Below, piece after piece: positions 52,521 to 63,665 of a stretch of DNA of 64,000 nucleotides. This DNA is from Halomonas socia. Lineage in GTDB: Bacteria; Pseudomonadota; Gammaproteobacteria; Pseudomonadales; Halomonadaceae. The notes under the pieces were generated by a model. That model did not search any database. It saw only the letters and a program-made list of their open reading frames with translations, and was not told where the DNA came from. The DNA lies in NCBI RefSeq assembly GCF_010977575.1, contig NZ_CP048812.1, positions 4,340,001 through 4,404,000 of the forward strand, written 5' to 3'. Made by a program: the position numbers and the translations under genes. Position 1 is the first letter of the stretch, and each line of letters begins with the position of its first letter.

Positions 52521-53837
52521 TCAGGCCTCCCAGACCGGACGGCTGCGCTCTTCGACGGGCAGGTAATCGTCGGCGCGCTCACCCAGCCGCGCCATCAGCT
52601 GCAGGAAGTCGCGGCGCGGCAGGCGCACCTCGAGCTGGCTGCAGCCTCCTTCATCGAAGCGTTCGTCGCGCACCGCGCCCAGCTCATGCAGGCCGGCGCG
52701 CAGCTTGCCCTGGGTCGGGGTCAGCGTCAGGGCGATGTCGATGACGTCGTCGGCCAGGCACTCGGAGAGCGCCTCGGCCAGCAGCTCGAGCCCCAGGCCC
52801 TGCTGTGCCGACAACCATACCGCTTCGGGGCGCCCCTCGCCGTCACGCTCGATGCGCGGCGCACTGTCGAGCAGGTCGATCTTGTTCATCACCAGCAAGC
52901 AGGGTACCTCATTGGCACCGATCTCTCGCAACACCCGCTGCACCTGCTCCACGTTGAGGTCGCGGTCAGGATCGGCGGCGTCGATCACATGCACCAGCAG
53001 GCTGGCCTCGGCGGCCTCCTGCAGGGTGGCACGAAACGCTTCGACCAGCTTGTGCGGCAGGTGACGGATGAAGCCCACGGTATCGGCCAGTACCACCGGG
53101 CCGACGTCCTCTACCTCGAGCCGACGCAGGGTCGGGTCGAGGGTCGCGAACAATTGATCCGCGGCGTACACCGAGGCCTCGGTCACGGCGTTGAACAGCG
53201 TCGACTTGCCTGCGTTGGTATAGCCCACCAGCGAGACGCTGGGAATTTCGGCGCGAGCCCGGGCACGGCGGTTCTGCTCGCGTTGGCTGCGCACCTTGTC
53301 GAGGCGCCGGTGGATCGACTTGATACGCCCACGCAGCAGGCGGCGGTCGGTCTCGAGCTGGGTTTCACCCGGGCCGCGCAGGCCGATCCCGCCCTTCTGA
53401 CGCTCGAGGTGGGTCCAGCCGCGCACCAGACGCGTCGACATGTATTCGAGTTGGGCCAGCTCGACCTGCAGCTTGCCCTCGTGAGTCCGCGCCCGCTGGG
53501 CGAAGATATCCAGAATCAGGCCGGTGCGGTCGAGCACCCGGCACTTGAGCGTCCGCTCCAGGTTACGCTCCTGGGAGGGGCTCAGCGAGTGGTTGAAGAT
53601 CACCAGCTCGGCTTGGTGAATCGGCATCAGCGCCTTGAGCTCGTCGAGCTTGCCGCTGCCGATGAAAGTTCGAGAATCGGGCCGATGCCGGCTACCCGTC
53701 AGCAGGGTAGCCGGATCGGCGCCGGCGGAGCGCACCAGTTCCAGAAACTCGCCGGAATCCTCGCGCTCCTGTTCGTCCTGGAAATCGATATGGACGAGTA
53801 TCGCCGTTTCACCGGCGTCGGGACGTTCAAAAAACAA
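52521..53837 (-). CDS. hflX: Ribosome-associated GTPase HflX
   Basis: 438 residues. An N-terminal HflX-specific domain (residues ~1-195, with FIGSGKLDEL) is followed by a GTPase domain with G1 GYTNAGKST, G3 DTVG and G4 NKID. HflX splits or rescues stalled ribosomes, notably after heat stress. Lies 14 bases after hfq, as in E. coli. Confidence 0.96.
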   Translation of the reverse strand: MFFERPDAGETAILVHIDFQDEQEREDSGEFLELVRSAGADPATLLTGSRHRPDSRTFIGSGKLDELKALMPIHQAELVIFNHSLSPSQERNLERTLKCRVLDRTGLILDIFAQRARTHEGKLQVELAQLEYMSTRLVRGWTHLERQKGGIGLRGPGETQLETDRRLLRGRIKSIHRRLDKVRSQREQNRRARARAEIPSVSLVGYTNAGKSTLFNAVTEASVYAADQLFATLDPTLRRLEVEDVGPVVLADTVGFIRHLPHKLVEAFRATLQEAAEASLLVHVIDAADPDRDLNVEQVQRVLREIGANEVPCLLVMNKIDLLDSAPRIERDGEGRPEAVWLSAQQGLGLELLAEALSECLADDVIDIALTLTPTQGKLRAGLHELGAVRDERFDEGGCSQLEVRLPRRDFLQLMARLGERADDYLPVEERSRPVWEA

Positions 53838-53851
53838 TCACTACCTCGCGT

Positions 53852-54100
53852 TCAACTCTCTTCTTGTGCCGCCGCAGGGTCCTGGGCCGGCAGTCGCACG
53901 TTACGCGACGGTACTACTGTCGAGATAGCGTGCTTGTAAACCATCTGGCTAACGGTGTTGCGCAGCAGAATCACGAATTGATCGAAGGACTCGATCTGAC
54001 CCTGCAGCTTGATCCCGTTGACCAGGAAAATCGATACCGGAATGCGCTCCTTGCGCAGAATGTTCAGGTACGGGTCTTGGAGGGACTGCCCTTTGGACAT
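53852..54100 (-). CDS. hfq: RNA chaperone Hfq
   Basis: 82 residues from the ATG at 54098-54100 ([23 protein letters not shown]), with GGGAGAG upstream. The Sm fold is complete: Sm1 region in [23 protein letters not shown] and Sm2 in [12 protein letters not shown]. Forms a hexamer pairing small RNAs with mRNAs. The in-frame extension to 54172 is rejected. Confidence 0.97.
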   Translation of the reverse strand: MSKGQSLQDPYLNILRKERIPVSIFLVNGIKLQGQIESFDQFVILLRNTVSQMVYKHAISTVVPSRNVRLPAQDPAAAQEES

Positions 54101-54223
54101 TTTGCTCTCCCTAACTGTCTCTTTGAGTGATGTCATTTTTTTATGACACCGGCGGTGACACGGCCGGCGCATGGTTCATCAACGGTGCCAAGTCAGGCAG
54201 CCAATCGAAACACGTATCTTACG

Positions 54224-55162
54224 CTAACTGCATAGATGGCGCACGAGTTTCAGAACACGATCCAGGCAATCCGGAGCCAGGCTATCGACCCACTCGAGAT
54301 CATCCCAGCTGCGCATCCAGGTCAGCTGGCGCTTGGCCAGCTGGCGCGTTGCCACCACCCCCTTGTGGCGCAGCCAGTCCTCGTCGTATCCCGCCTCCAG
54401 CGCCTCCCAGGCCTGCCGGTAGCCGACGCTCTTGATCGACGGCAGCCCCAGATGCAGGTCGCGCCGCTGGCGTAGCCTCACCACCTCGTCGATGAAACCG
54501 CCGGCCAGCATGGCCTCGAAACGCATCGCGATGCGCCGATGCAGCACGTTGCGCTCTAGCGGTGCCAACCCTATCGACAGCGTACGCCAGGGGAAGGTTT
54601 CCGTGCGCTGCGATTGCCAGTGTTCGGTCAGCGAGCGGCCGCTGAGCCGATAGACCTCGAGCGCGCGCATCAGCCGTTGGGGGTCGTTGCGATGGATGCG
54701 CCGTGCAGCGTCGGGGTCGACCCGCGCCAGCTCGTCATGCAGCGCGCCGAGCCCATGCTCGGCGGTCTGGCGGGCCAGCTCGGCGCGCACGGAAGGGTCG
54801 GCCGCCGGCAGTTCGGCAACCCCGGCCAGCAGTCGCTTGTAATACATCATGGTGCCGCCGACCAGCAGCGGAATTGCGCCGGCTGCGCTGATTTGTCGCA
54901 TCTCGCGCAGGGCATCGTCGCGAAACTCCGCCGCCGAATAGGGCTCCGCAGGGTCGCGGATATCGATCAGGCGATGCGGGGCACGGGCCAGTTCCTCGGC
55001 GGAGGGCTTGGCGGTGCCGATATCCATGCCGCGATAGACCATCGCCGAGTCGACGCTGATCAGCTCGCAGCCGAGCCGCTCGTGGAGCGCGATGGCCAGG
55101 TCGGTCTTGCCGGCGGCAGTGGGGCCCACCAACAGGATGGCGGGGGGGCGCGTATCGGGCAT
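54224..55162 (-). CDS. miaA: tRNA dimethylallyltransferase
   Basis: 312 residues. Adds the isopentenyl group to A37 of tRNAs reading codons that start with U. P-loop GPTAAGKT near residue 12, and conserved [16 protein letters not shown] and [11 protein letters not shown]. The ATG at 55160-55162 gives [19 protein letters not shown]. It lies between mutL and hfq, the usual order. Confidence 0.96.
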   Translation of the reverse strand: MPDTRPPAILLVGPTAAGKTDLAIALHERLGCELISVDSAMVYRGMDIGTAKPSAEELARAPHRLIDIRDPAEPYSAAEFRDDALREMRQISAAGAIPLLVGGTMMYYKRLLAGVAELPAADPSVRAELARQTAEHGLGALHDELARVDPDAARRIHRNDPQRLMRALEVYRLSGRSLTEHWQSQRTETFPWRTLSIGLAPLERNVLHRRIAMRFEAMLAGGFIDEVVRLRQRRDLHLGLPSIKSVGYRQAWEALEAGYDEDWLRHKGVVATRQLAKRQLTWMRSWDDLEWVDSLAPDCLDRVLKLVRHLCS

Positions 55163-55238
55163 TGGCTTGTCGGTCTTTCTCTCTCGGCTTGGCGTAGAGA
55201 AGCTGATCCGGCGGCAGGTAAATGACGCAGATGGGTGA

Positions 55239-57182
55239 CTACTGCCCACGCAGGAACAGCTTGTCGAGGTCGTGCATGCTCATCTCGGTCCAGGTCGGGC
55301 GGCCGTGGTTGCACTGGCCGCTGCGCTCGGTGCGTTCCATGTCGCGCAGCAGGGCATTCATCTCTGCCACGCTGAGCTTGCGGTTGGCGCGCACGCTGCC
55401 GTGGCAGGCCATGGTCGAGAGCAGCTCGTTGATGCGCGCCTCGAGGCGATCCGAGCGGCCGTAGCGCTCCAGGTCGGCGAGCATGTCGCGCACCAACGGC
55501 TCGACGTCGGCATCACCCAGCAGCGCCGGCACCTGACGCACCAGCAGCGTCTCGGGCCCCGCCACGTCAAGTTCGACACCGAGCCGGGTGAAGGCCTCGC
55601 GCTCCGCTTCGGCGGTGGCCACCTCGGCAGGGCTGGCGGCCAGCGACACCGGCACCAGCAGCGGCTGGGCGTCGAGCGCCCCGCCGTGGACCTGGGTCTT
55701 CATGCGCTCGTAGACGATGCGCTCGTGGGCGGCGTGCATGTCGACCATCACCAGGCCGCGCTGCGACTGCGAGAGGATATACACACCGTGCAGCTGGGCG
55801 ATGGCGTAGCCCAGCGGTGGCGCCTGGGTGGGGTCATCCTGGCCAAGCGACGGGGCCGGTGTCATTCGCGCCCCAGGCTCCTCACTCGTCCCTGCCACCG
55901 CTGTGTCGTGGCGCTCGGCCAGTGCGACCTCGGCGGCATTCCCGCCCGGCGGCGCCGGCTGGGGGGTCAGCAGGCTCTCCTCGTGCTCGGGATGCAGCGC
56001 CCGATAGCCGGCCATGAACTGGCGCACGCGGTCGGCACCGGGCCGCGGCTCGGCAACGCCTTCGCGCAGCGCCATCGGCTGCTGCTGCCAGGCGGTGGCG
56101 TCGCTCCCAGCCACTGCTTGCGCCTGGGCCTGTGGCTCGTCGGTGGCAGTATCGGCCATGTCATTGGGCCGCGCCGCGCCCAGCGCGCGATGCAGGCTGG
56201 AGAACAGGAAGTCGTGCACCAGGCGACCGTCGCGGAAGCGCACCTCGTGCTTGGTGGGGTGCACGTTGACGTCGACCACGCTGGGGTCGAGCTCGAGATA
56301 TAGCACGAACACCGGATGGCGGCCGTGGAACAGCACATCGCGGTAGGCCTGGCGAATGGCGTGGGCCACCAGCCGGTCGCGCACCACCCGGCCGTTGACG
56401 AAGAAATACTGCTGGTCGGCCTGGGCACGGGCATGGGTGGGCAGGCCCACCCAGCCCCACAGTCGCAGCCCGCCGCTATCGAGGTCGAGGTGTAGGGCGT
56501 TGTCGATGAACTTGCTGCCGAGCAGCGCGGCGATGCGCCGCTCCCGCGCCGCGGCATCGCTGGCCGGGCGCAGCTGGTGGAGGGTCTTGTGGTTGTGGCG
56601 CAAGGTCCAACCGATGTCGTAGCGCGACAGCGCCAGGCGCCGGAAGGCCTCCTCGACGTGGCCGAACTCGGTCTTCTCGGTGCGCAGGAACTTGCGCCGT
56701 GCCGGCGTGTTGAAGAACAGGTCGCGAACGCCGACGCTGGTACCGCGGGGATGCGGCGCCGGGGTCACCCGCGGCTGCATCTCGCGGCCCTCAGCGACCA
56801 CCCGCCAGCCGGCCTGGGGGTCGTCGTCAGCATTGGAGATCAGCTCCAGCCGCGACACCGAGCTGATCGAGGCCAGTGCCTCGCCGCGAAAGCCGAGGCT
56901 GGCCACGCCTTCGAGATCCTCGAGGCTATCGATCTTGCTGGTGGCGTGGCGCGACAGCGCCAGCGCCAGGTCATCCTCGGCGATGCCGCTGCCGTCGTCA
57001 CGCACGCGGATCAGCTTGGCACCGCCGGCCTCGAGCTCGACCTCGATGCGAGCGCTGCCGGCATCAATGGCGTTCTCGACCAGCTCCTTGACCACCGATG
57101 ACGGCCGCTCGACCACCTCACCGGCGGCGATCTGGTTGGCCAGGCGCGGATTGAGTATCTGGATGCGGCGCGGCTGTGTCAT
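55239..57182 (-). CDS. mutL: DNA mismatch repair protein MutL
   Basis: 647 residues. N-terminal GHKL ATPase with [16 protein letters not shown] and [11 protein letters not shown]; transducer domain with [10 protein letters not shown]; poorly conserved linker; C-terminal dimerisation domain. The C-terminus ends in CNHGRPTW and lacks an obvious endonuclease DQHA(X)2E(X)4E motif, which reads [13 protein letters not shown] here, as in the MutH-dependent E. coli type. Follows amiB by 17 bases. Confidence 0.95.
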   Translation of the reverse strand: MTQPRRIQILNPRLANQIAAGEVVERPSSVVKELVENAIDAGSARIEVELEAGGAKLIRVRDDGSGIAEDDLALALSRHATSKIDSLEDLEGVASLGFRGEALASISSVSRLELISNADDDPQAGWRVVAEGREMQPRVTPAPHPRGTSVGVRDLFFNTPARRKFLRTEKTEFGHVEEAFRRLALSRYDIGWTLRHNHKTLHQLRPASDAAARERRIAALLGSKFIDNALHLDLDSGGLRLWGWVGLPTHARAQADQQYFFVNGRVVRDRLVAHAIRQAYRDVLFHGRHPVFVLYLELDPSVVDVNVHPTKHEVRFRDGRLVHDFLFSSLHRALGAARPNDMADTATDEPQAQAQAVAGSDATAWQQQPMALREGVAEPRPGADRVRQFMAGYRALHPEHEESLLTPQPAPPGGNAAEVALAERHDTAVAGTSEEPGARMTPAPSLGQDDPTQAPPLGYAIAQLHGVYILSQSQRGLVMVDMHAAHERIVYERMKTQVHGGALDAQPLLVPVSLAASPAEVATAEAEREAFTRLGVELDVAGPETLLVRQVPALLGDADVEPLVRDMLADLERYGRSDRLEARINELLSTMACHGSVRANRKLSVAEMNALLRDMERTERSGQCNHGRPTWTEMSMHDLDKLFLRGQ

Positions 57183-57199
57183 ATCACCTCGAAAGCGGC

Positions 57200-58765
57200 T
57201 CAGGAACGCGGGATCTGCAGCACCTGCCCGACCCGGATCACATCGCCGTTGATGTTGTTGGCCTGCTTGAGCTGGCTAAGCGACACCTGATGACGCGAGG
57301 CGATCTCCGACAGGGTATCGCCGGGCTGGATGCGGTACTCGTTGCTGCCGCCACCGCGGCCCTGGTCGCGCTGCCAGGCCAGCAGGCTGGCCGGCGGTGG
57401 GTTGCGCTGGAAGTGCTCCTCGAGCCCGCCCATGATCGCCTCGGCGAGCTGGCGCTGGTGGCCGGCATCGCTGAGGCGCCGTTCCTCGTCGGGGTTGGAG
57501 ATGAACCCCGTCTCTATCAGCAGCGAGGGAATATCCGGCGAGGTCAGCACCCGGAAGCCGGCCTGCTCGACCCGCGACTTGTGCAGGCGGTTGACCCGGC
57601 CCAGCTGGTCGAGCACCTGGCCGCCGATGGAGAGCGAGTCGTTGAGCGTCGCCGTCATGGTCAGGTCGAGCAGCACGCCGCGCAGCACTTCATCCTTGTC
57701 GCGCAGCGAGAGGTTGCCGTCGACACCGCCGATCAGGTCGGCGCGGTTCTCGCTCTCGGCCAGCCACTGGGCGGTCTCGGAGGTGGCGCCGCGCTGCGAC
57801 AGGGCATACACCGAGCTGCCCTGGGGCCGCGCGCTGGTAAAGGCATCGGCGTGAATCGAGACGAAGAAGTCGGCCTTCTGCTCGCGGGCGATCTGGGTGC
57901 GCTGGCGCAGGCCGACATAGTAGTCGCCGTCGCGGATCATCACCGCGCGGAAGCCTTCGCGGCCATCCACCAGCGACTGAAGCCGCCGACTGATGTCCAT
58001 CACCACGTCCTTCTCGCGGGTTCCGCCGGGGCCGATGGCGCCGGGGTCCTCGCCGCCATGCCCGGGGTCGATGGCGATGATGATGTCGCGCCGCGGATGC
58101 GGCTGTGCCTGCTGCAGCGCGGTGGCGGCATCGGCGGCCACCTCCGGTGATCCGCCACCACCATCGACGCTGGCCCGCCCGGCGGCGATCTCCTGCTCGC
58201 GGATCATCGCTTCGATGGGGTCGATGGGATTCTCCACCGCGCTCTCGCCGGGATATTCGAGGTCGACCACCAGGCGGTGGCCATACTGATCGTTGGGCGG
58301 GAGAGTGAAGTGGCGCGGCTCGACGCGACGCTCCAGGTCGAGGACCACCCGCAGGCCGCTGCCGTCGCGCACCCCGGTGCGCAGCGTGCTGATCGCGCTG
58401 CCGTCGAGATCGAGGCGCGAGGTGTCGGCCTGCATGCGGCTATCGTCTAGATCGATCACCAACCGGTCGGGGTTATCGAGGGTAAACACCGAGGCCTCGG
58501 CGGGCGCCGAGAGGTCGAATACCAGACGCGAATGGTCCGGCGCCGCCCATAGCCGCACGTTATCGATATCGGCGGCCTGGCTGGGCGGCGCCAGCAGCAG
58601 CCCGAGGCAGATTGCGAACAGCAGCGTCAGCGCCACCCACAGTCCTCCCAGGCGGGAGGAAGAAGCGGCGGCCTGGTTCTTCCCTGGCCACGGGGTCGTT
58701 CGGGTGTCACGGGGACTCATCGACGGGTCTCGGCTCCGATCCAGGAAAACGCTGTTCATTTTCAT
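57200..58765 (-). CDS. amiB: N-acetylmuramoyl-L-alanine amidase (AmiB/AmiC type) with LysM
   Basis: 521 residues. Cleaves the peptide from muramic acid in peptidoglycan to separate daughter cells. A membrane-spanning segment or signal (about residues 42-64), an AMIN domain (~70-165), an Amidase_3 catalytic domain (~230-445, zinc ligands in [11 protein letters not shown] and SIHADAF) and a C-terminal LysM repeat ([16 protein letters not shown]...VGQVLQIP) are visible in order. It overlaps tsaE by 4 bases. Confidence 0.93.
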   Translation of the reverse strand: MKMNSVFLDRSRDPSMSPRDTRTTPWPGKNQAAASSSRLGGLWVALTLLFAICLGLLLAPPSQAADIDNVRLWAAPDHSRLVFDLSAPAEASVFTLDNPDRLVIDLDDSRMQADTSRLDLDGSAISTLRTGVRDGSGLRVVLDLERRVEPRHFTLPPNDQYGHRLVVDLEYPGESAVENPIDPIEAMIREQEIAAGRASVDGGGGSPEVAADAATALQQAQPHPRRDIIIAIDPGHGGEDPGAIGPGGTREKDVVMDISRRLQSLVDGREGFRAVMIRDGDYYVGLRQRTQIAREQKADFFVSIHADAFTSARPQGSSVYALSQRGATSETAQWLAESENRADLIGGVDGNLSLRDKDEVLRGVLLDLTMTATLNDSLSIGGQVLDQLGRVNRLHKSRVEQAGFRVLTSPDIPSLLIETGFISNPDEERRLSDAGHQRQLAEAIMGGLEEHFQRNPPPASLLAWQRDQGRGGGSNEYRIQPGDTLSEIASRHQVSLSQLKQANNINGDVIRVGQVLQIPRS

Positions 58766-59244
58766 TCAGGCTGACTATCCGCCAGCCCGGCGGGAGTTTC
58801 AAGGCGCGCCAGCACCGCCTCACCATAGGCACTGCGCGCACTCAGCGTCACCCCGCGGCCGACATCCAGCACTTCGAGCCCGAGCGCCAGGTCCGCCGCG
58901 GGCAGCCAGCCGGCACCGCGACTCGGCCACTCCACCAGGCTCAGGGTGTCGGCATCGAACAGGTCGCGAGCGCCGATGAACTCGAGCTCCTCCGGGTCGC
59001 CGAGGCGATAGAGATCGAAATGGTTGACCTCAACCGCGCCCAGCCGGTAGGGCTCGACAAGGGTATAGGTCGGGCTCTTGACCGCCCCCTGATGACCGTA
59101 GGCGCGCAGGATACCGCGGGTAAGAGTGGTCTTGCCGGCCCCCAGCTCCCCCTCGAGATGCACCTGGCCACGCCCCGCCAGCGCACTCCCCAGCGCCGCG
59201 CCAAAGGCGACCTGGGCGTCTTCATCGGGCAATATCACGTACAT
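58762..59244 (-). CDS. tsaE: tRNA threonylcarbamoyladenosine biosynthesis ATPase TsaE
   Basis: 160 residues, from the ATG at 59242-59244 (MYVILPDEDAQVAFG). Walker A is GELGAGKTT, and SPTYTLVEPY and HFDLYRL are typical. Works with TsaB and TsaD in t6A formation. The start overlaps the nnr stop by 23 bases. Confidence 0.95.
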   Translation of the reverse strand: MYVILPDEDAQVAFGAALGSALAGRGQVHLEGELGAGKTTLTRGILRAYGHQGAVKSPTYTLVEPYRLGAVEVNHFDLYRLGDPEELEFIGARDLFDADTLSLVEWPSRGAGWLPAADLALGLEVLDVGRGVTLSARSAYGEAVLARLETPAGLADSQPE

Positions 59245-60742
59245 CGCTCGTCCGCGGGTTAGCCAATCGTCGCGCATAGGATGCCAGATCGCCGGCCAGC
59301 AGACCACGCTCGCCGGCGTCCACTGCGGCCAGGTCGGCGGCGCGGGCGTGGAGCACCACCGCGCTACGGGCAAGCCCACCCAGCGCAGCGTCGCCGGCAC
59401 GACCGAACTGCGCGACCAGGGCGCCGAGGATGCCACTCAGCGCATCGCCCATGCCGCCGCTGGCCATGCCGGGGTTGCCGAACGGGCATACTGCCAGGCC
59501 CGCCTCATCGCCGACCAGGGTGCCGGCGCCCTTGAGCACCCAGTGGCCGCCGTAGCGCCTGGCCAATGCGGCAAGCGCAGCGCCGCGGTCGCGCTGTACC
59601 TCGCTGGCGCTACAGCCCAGCAACCGCGCCGCCTCGCCGGGATGCGGCGTGAGTATCCAGTCATCCCGCCTGGGTGGCGATGCCATACCGGCCAGCAGAT
59701 TGAGGGCATCGGCGTCGACCACCAGCGGCTTGCCCGCCGCCAGTGCCGCCTGCCACATGCCCTGCCCCCAGGCGCCCTGGCCAAGCCCGGGGCCCACGAC
59801 CAGGGCGTCGGCGGCATCCAGCAGCGCGCCCAGATCGGCGGGGCCGCGCACACCGTGAACCATCACCTCCGGGCAGCGGGTGAGGCTCGCCGTGACATGC
59901 TCCGGTGCGGTGGCCAGGCTGACCCGGCCGGCCCCCAGCCGCGCCGCCGCCTCGCTGGCCAGCAGTGCCGCACCGCCGAACCCCGGTGCCCCGCCGAGCA
60001 CCAGCAAGTGGCCGTGATCGCCCTTGTGGCTGTCGCGACGCCGTGGGGCCAGCAGCGGGTCCGGGGCGTCGTTGAGCAACCAGGCCACCGGCGTCAGGTC
60101 GCGGTGACGCTGCGCCTCTACCCCCAATGTCAGCAAGCGATGCTCGCCGACGTGGGCCACCGCGGCGCCGGTATGCAGGCCCAACTTGTCGGCGATGAAG
60201 GTCGTGGTCAGGGTCGCCTCCACCGCGCAGCCGAGCACCGCACCGCTGTCGGCCGAGAGCCCCGAGGGGATATCCACGGCCAGCACCGGCAGGCCGCTGG
60301 CATTGATGGCGGCGATTGCTTCGCTGAACGGCTCACGAACATCACCGCTGAGGCCCGTTCCCAGCAGCGCATCGACCACCACATCGTCGTTTAATACCAG
60401 ATCCGCGGACCAGGCCTGCGGCCTCAGCCCGGCACGGCGTGCCATGGCCACGGCGCGGCCAGCGTCGCCGTCGAGGCTTGTCGGGTCGCGCAGCGCGATC
60501 AATTGCACATCGAAGCCATCGCACACCGCCAGTGCCGCCAGCACGTAGCCGTCGCCGGCGTTATTGCCGGCGCCACACAGCACGCTCAGCCGCCGCGCTG
60601 TGGGCCAGCGCTGGCGCAGGGCGTCGAAGGCGGCGCTGGCCGCCTGCTGCATCAAGCTAAAGCCGTCGATGCCCGCGGCGATGGTGCGGGCATCGAGTTC
60701 GCGCACCTGCTCGGCGCGGTACAGGGGCCGCAGGGGGGGCAT
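59222..60742 (-). CDS. nnr: Bifunctional NAD(P)H-hydrate epimerase / ADP-dependent dehydratase
   Basis: 506 residues that repair damaged NAD(P)H hydrates. N-terminal YjeF_N epimerase domain (residues ~1-215, with GAGNNAGDGYV) and C-terminal kinase-like dehydratase domain (~230-500, catalytic motif GGMGDALSGI). First gene of the tsaE-amiB-mutL superoperon, divergent from queG. Confidence 0.95.
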   Translation of the reverse strand: MPPLRPLYRAEQVRELDARTIAAGIDGFSLMQQAASAAFDALRQRWPTARRLSVLCGAGNNAGDGYVLAALAVCDGFDVQLIALRDPTSLDGDAGRAVAMARRAGLRPQAWSADLVLNDDVVVDALLGTGLSGDVREPFSEAIAAINASGLPVLAVDIPSGLSADSGAVLGCAVEATLTTTFIADKLGLHTGAAVAHVGEHRLLTLGVEAQRHRDLTPVAWLLNDAPDPLLAPRRRDSHKGDHGHLLVLGGAPGFGGAALLASEAAARLGAGRVSLATAPEHVTASLTRCPEVMVHGVRGPADLGALLDAADALVVGPGLGQGAWGQGMWQAALAAGKPLVVDADALNLLAGMASPPRRDDWILTPHPGEAARLLGCSASEVQRDRGAALAALARRYGGHWVLKGAGTLVGDEAGLAVCPFGNPGMASGGMGDALSGILGALVAQFGRAGDAALGGLARSAVVLHARAADLAAVDAGERGLLAGDLASYARRLANPRTSDVRDIAR

Positions 60743-60829
60743 AGGAACTCCTCAATGACGTGCTATTGAGACTAGTATAAGGTGGTGCGCCCTTGGGCCC
60801 ATCCACTCAGCCTTCATCGTCTTTCCATC

Positions 60830-61933
60830 ATGTCCGAGACATCCACCGCGCTCGCCGCCAGCGAGTTACACACCCTGGCCGGTGACATCAAGACCTGGGG
60901 CCGTGAGCTGGGCTTTCAGCAGGTCGGTATCACCGATACCGATCTGGAAAACCACGAACGCTATCTCGAGCGCTGGCTGGCGGCAGGCCACCACGGCGAG
61001 ATGTCCTTCATGGCCAAGCACGGCACCAAGCGCACTCGCCCCGCCGAGCTGGTGCCCGGCACCCTGCGGGTGATCAGCGTGCGCCTGGACTATCTGCCGC
61101 CGGAGGTGGAAACCACCAAGACACTGGGGCAACCGCAGATCGCCTATGTCTCGCGCTACGCCCTGGGCCGCGACTACCACAAGCTGATTCGCAAGCGCCT
61201 GGCGCAGCTCGCCTGGCAGATCGAGCAGCGCGTCGGCGCCTTCGGCTACCGTGCCTTTGTCGACTCGGCGCCGGTGATGGAACGTGCCCTGGCGCAGAAG
61301 GCGGGACTCGGCTGGTTCGGCAAGAACTCGATGCTACTCAACCCCCAGGCCGGTTCGCTGTTCTTCCTCGGAGAGCTCTACACCGACCTGCCGCTACCGG
61401 TGGACGAGCCGTTCACCAGCGAGCACTGCGGCAAATGCGACGCCTGCCAGGTGGCCTGCCCCACCGGCGCCATCGTCGACGACAAGGTGGTCGACTCGCG
61501 GCGCTGCATCTCCTACCTGACCATTGAGCTGCACGGCGCGATCCCCGAGCAGTATCGCCGCGCCATGGGCAACCGGGTCTACGGCTGCGACGACTGCCAA
61601 CTGGTATGCCCCTTCACACGCTTCACGCGGCTCAGCCCCGAGGCCGACTTCGCGCCGCGCCACGACCTCGACCGCGCCTCGCTGGTGCGGCTGTTCGGCT
61701 GGAGCGAAGAGGAGTTTCTGAGCAAGACCGAGGGCAGCGCGATCCGCCGCATCGGCTACCCGCGCTGGCTGCGTAACCTGGCGGTGGGCCTGGGCAACGC
61801 CCCGCCCAGCGCCACGGTGCGCGCCACGCTGCGGGCGCGGCTCGCCTACCCTTCCGACCTGGTTCGCGAACACGTGCGCTGGGCGCTGGCCGAGCAGCAC
61901 GACAAGCAGGCCGCATTGATCGCCAGCGCCTGA
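60830..61933 (+). CDS. queG: Epoxyqueuosine reductase
   Basis: 367 residues. Cobalamin-dependent iron-sulfur enzyme for the last step of queuosine synthesis in tRNA. Two [4Fe-4S] motifs: CGKCDACQVACPTGAI (near residues 205-220) and CDDCQLVCPF (near 255-265), plus conserved YVSRYALGRDYHK. The C-terminal ~60 residues resemble HEAT repeats. The ATG at 60830 lacks a strong Shine-Dalgarno; the alternative GTG upstream at 60782 is less likely. Confidence 0.95.
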   Translation: MSETSTALAASELHTLAGDIKTWGRELGFQQVGITDTDLENHERYLERWLAAGHHGEMSFMAKHGTKRTRPAELVPGTLRVISVRLDYLPPEVETTKTLGQPQIAYVSRYALGRDYHKLIRKRLAQLAWQIEQRVGAFGYRAFVDSAPVMERALAQKAGLGWFGKNSMLLNPQAGSLFFLGELYTDLPLPVDEPFTSEHCGKCDACQVACPTGAIVDDKVVDSRRCISYLTIELHGAIPEQYRRAMGNRVYGCDDCQLVCPFTRFTRLSPEADFAPRHDLDRASLVRLFGWSEEEFLSKTEGSAIRRIGYPRWLRNLAVGLGNAPPSATVRATLRARLAYPSDLVREHVRWALAEQHDKQAALIASA

Positions 61934-61940
61934 ACGGCGC

Positions 61941-62510
61941 TCACTGCGGTAGCTTGATAAAGGTCTCGCGGTAGTGGGCCAGCTCGGCGATCGACTCTTT
62001 GATATCGTCCATCGCCAGGTGCACGTTGCGCTTCTCGAAGCCCTTGGTCGCCTCCGGATGCCAGCGCTTGGCCAGCTCCTTGAGGGTCGAGACGTCTAGA
62101 TTACGATAATGGAAGAAGGCCAGCAGCTCGGGCATCTCGCGCTCGAGGAAGCGTCGATCCTGATGCACGCTGTTGCCACACATCGGCGAACTGCCGGGCT
62201 TGACGTAGCGGCACAGGAACTCGAGCGTCTGGCGCTGGGCCTCGTCGGTGCCGATCTGGCTCTCCTGGACCCGCTTGACCAGCCCCGACTCGCCGTGGGT
62301 CTTCTGGTTCCAGGCGTCCATGCCCTCCAGCAGGCTGGCGTTCTGGTGCACCGCGATCACCGGGCCTTCGGCGATGACCTCGAGCCGGTTATCGGTGATC
62401 AGCGTCGCCACTTCGATGATGCGTTCACGGACCGGGTCGAGCCCGGTCATCTCCAGGTCGATCCACACCAGCAGGTCGTCGCGGGGGGCCTGGCCTTGAT
62501 CATCCGCCAT
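61941..62510 (-). CDS. orn: Oligoribonuclease
   Basis: 189 residues. DEDDh exonuclease that degrades the shortest RNA fragments and pGpG, the breakdown product of c-di-GMP. The acidic active site includes [11 protein letters not shown] near residue 16 and the later [12 protein letters not shown] and [10 protein letters not shown] motifs. I chose the ATG at 62508-62510, with AAGGAGAG upstream. Divergent from rsgA with a shared short promoter region. Confidence 0.96.
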   Translation of the reverse strand: MADDQGQAPRDDLLVWIDLEMTGLDPVRERIIEVATLITDNRLEVIAEGPVIAVHQNASLLEGMDAWNQKTHGESGLVKRVQESQIGTDEAQRQTLEFLCRYVKPGSSPMCGNSVHQDRRFLEREMPELLAFFHYRNLDVSTLKELAKRWHPEATKGFEKRNVHLAMDDIKESIAELAHYRETFIKLPQ

Positions 62511-62527
62511 CAGGGGTCTCTCCTTGA

Positions 62528-62549
62528 GGTACAATGCACCCATTGTACC
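62528..62549. promoter_or_regulatory. Symmetrical divergent promoter element between orn and rsgA
   Basis: GGTACAATG, four bases, CATTGTACC: a perfect 9+9 inverted repeat containing TACAAT (a good -10 hexamer) on each strand, pointing toward rsgA and orn respectively. Good -35 elements are not evident. Confidence 0.45.
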
Positions 62550-62564
62550 CGTCACAAGGCCGTC

Positions 62565-63593
62565 ATGAGCAAACGTAAGCTGACCCGCCAGCAGCGCTGG
62601 CGCATCGAGAAGATCCAGGCCGAACGCGCCAAGCGCGCCGAGCGCGTCGATGCCCGCGACGGCGAACGCCTCGAGGCCGGCGAATTCGGCCCCGAACGCC
62701 CCGGCCGAGTAACCGCTCACTTCGGCCGCAGCCTCGACGTCGAGGCCGTCGATGACAGCGGCCAGCACCACCGGCATCGCTGCCATATGCGCGCCAATAT
62801 GGATGGCCTGGTCACCGGTGACCGGGTGGTGTGGCGCCAGGCCAATGACGACAGCGGCGTGGTGGTGGCACGCGGCGAGCGCGACAGCGTGCTCGAGCGC
62901 CCCGACGCCCGCGGCCAGCTCAAGCCGGTAGCCGCCAATCTCGACCAGATCCTGATCGTGTTCGCCGCCGAACCCGAGCCCCATGCCAACCTGATCGACC
63001 GCTACCTGGTCGCCGCCGAGGCCACCGGCATCGCCCCGGCGCTGGTGCTTAACAAGATCGACCTGCTGCCGGCGCGCGGCGGCGAGCTGCGCGACCTGCT
63101 CGACCGTTACCAGGCGCTGGGCTATCCGGTGGTACTGGCCAGCGTCAAGCAGGAGGACGGCCTGGATGCCCTGCACCAGCGCCTGACCGGACGCACCTCG
63201 GTGTTCGTCGGCCAGAGCGGGGTCGGCAAGTCGTCGCTGATCGACCGCCTGCTGCCCGACCACGCACTGCGCATCGGTGCACTATCCGAGGACTCGCGCA
63301 AGGGCACCCATACCACCACCACCGCGATGCTCTACCATCTGCCCGCCGGCGGCGAGCTGATCGACTCACCGGGTATCCGCGAGTTCGGTCTTACCCACCT
63401 CGACGCCGAGCAGGTCACCGCCGGCTTTATCGAGTTTCACGACTATCTCGGCCGCTGCCGCTTTCGCGACTGCCGCCACCGCGAGGAGCCGGGCTGCGCC
63501 TTGCTAGCCGCCGTGGAGCGCGGCGACATCCATCCACAGCGCTTTGCCAGCTATCGGCGCATCCTCGCCTCGCTGGAGACAGACAGCGAGTGA
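62565..63593 (+). CDS. rsgA: Small ribosomal subunit biogenesis GTPase RsgA
   Basis: 342 residues. Circularly permuted GTPase: the G4 motif NKIDLL comes first, followed by G1 GQSGVGKSS and G3 DSPG. N-terminal OB-like domain and a C-terminal zinc-binding region ([14 protein letters not shown]). Involved in late 30S maturation. Start at ATG 62565 ([14 protein letters not shown]); reading open from 62109 overlaps orn. Confidence 0.95.
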   Translation: MSKRKLTRQQRWRIEKIQAERAKRAERVDARDGERLEAGEFGPERPGRVTAHFGRSLDVEAVDDSGQHHRHRCHMRANMDGLVTGDRVVWRQANDDSGVVVARGERDSVLERPDARGQLKPVAANLDQILIVFAAEPEPHANLIDRYLVAAEATGIAPALVLNKIDLLPARGGELRDLLDRYQALGYPVVLASVKQEDGLDALHQRLTGRTSVFVGQSGVGKSSLIDRLLPDHALRIGALSEDSRKGTHTTTTAMLYHLPAGGELIDSPGIREFGLTHLDAEQVTAGFIEFHDYLGRCRFRDCRHREEPGCALLAAVERGDIHPQRFASYRRILASLETDSE

Positions 63594-63665
63594 GGCCGCT
63601 CGCCGCATCCGTGCGGAGTGTGCCATCATCGCCTCAACGCCATTGCAGACCGCAAGGAGTCACCG

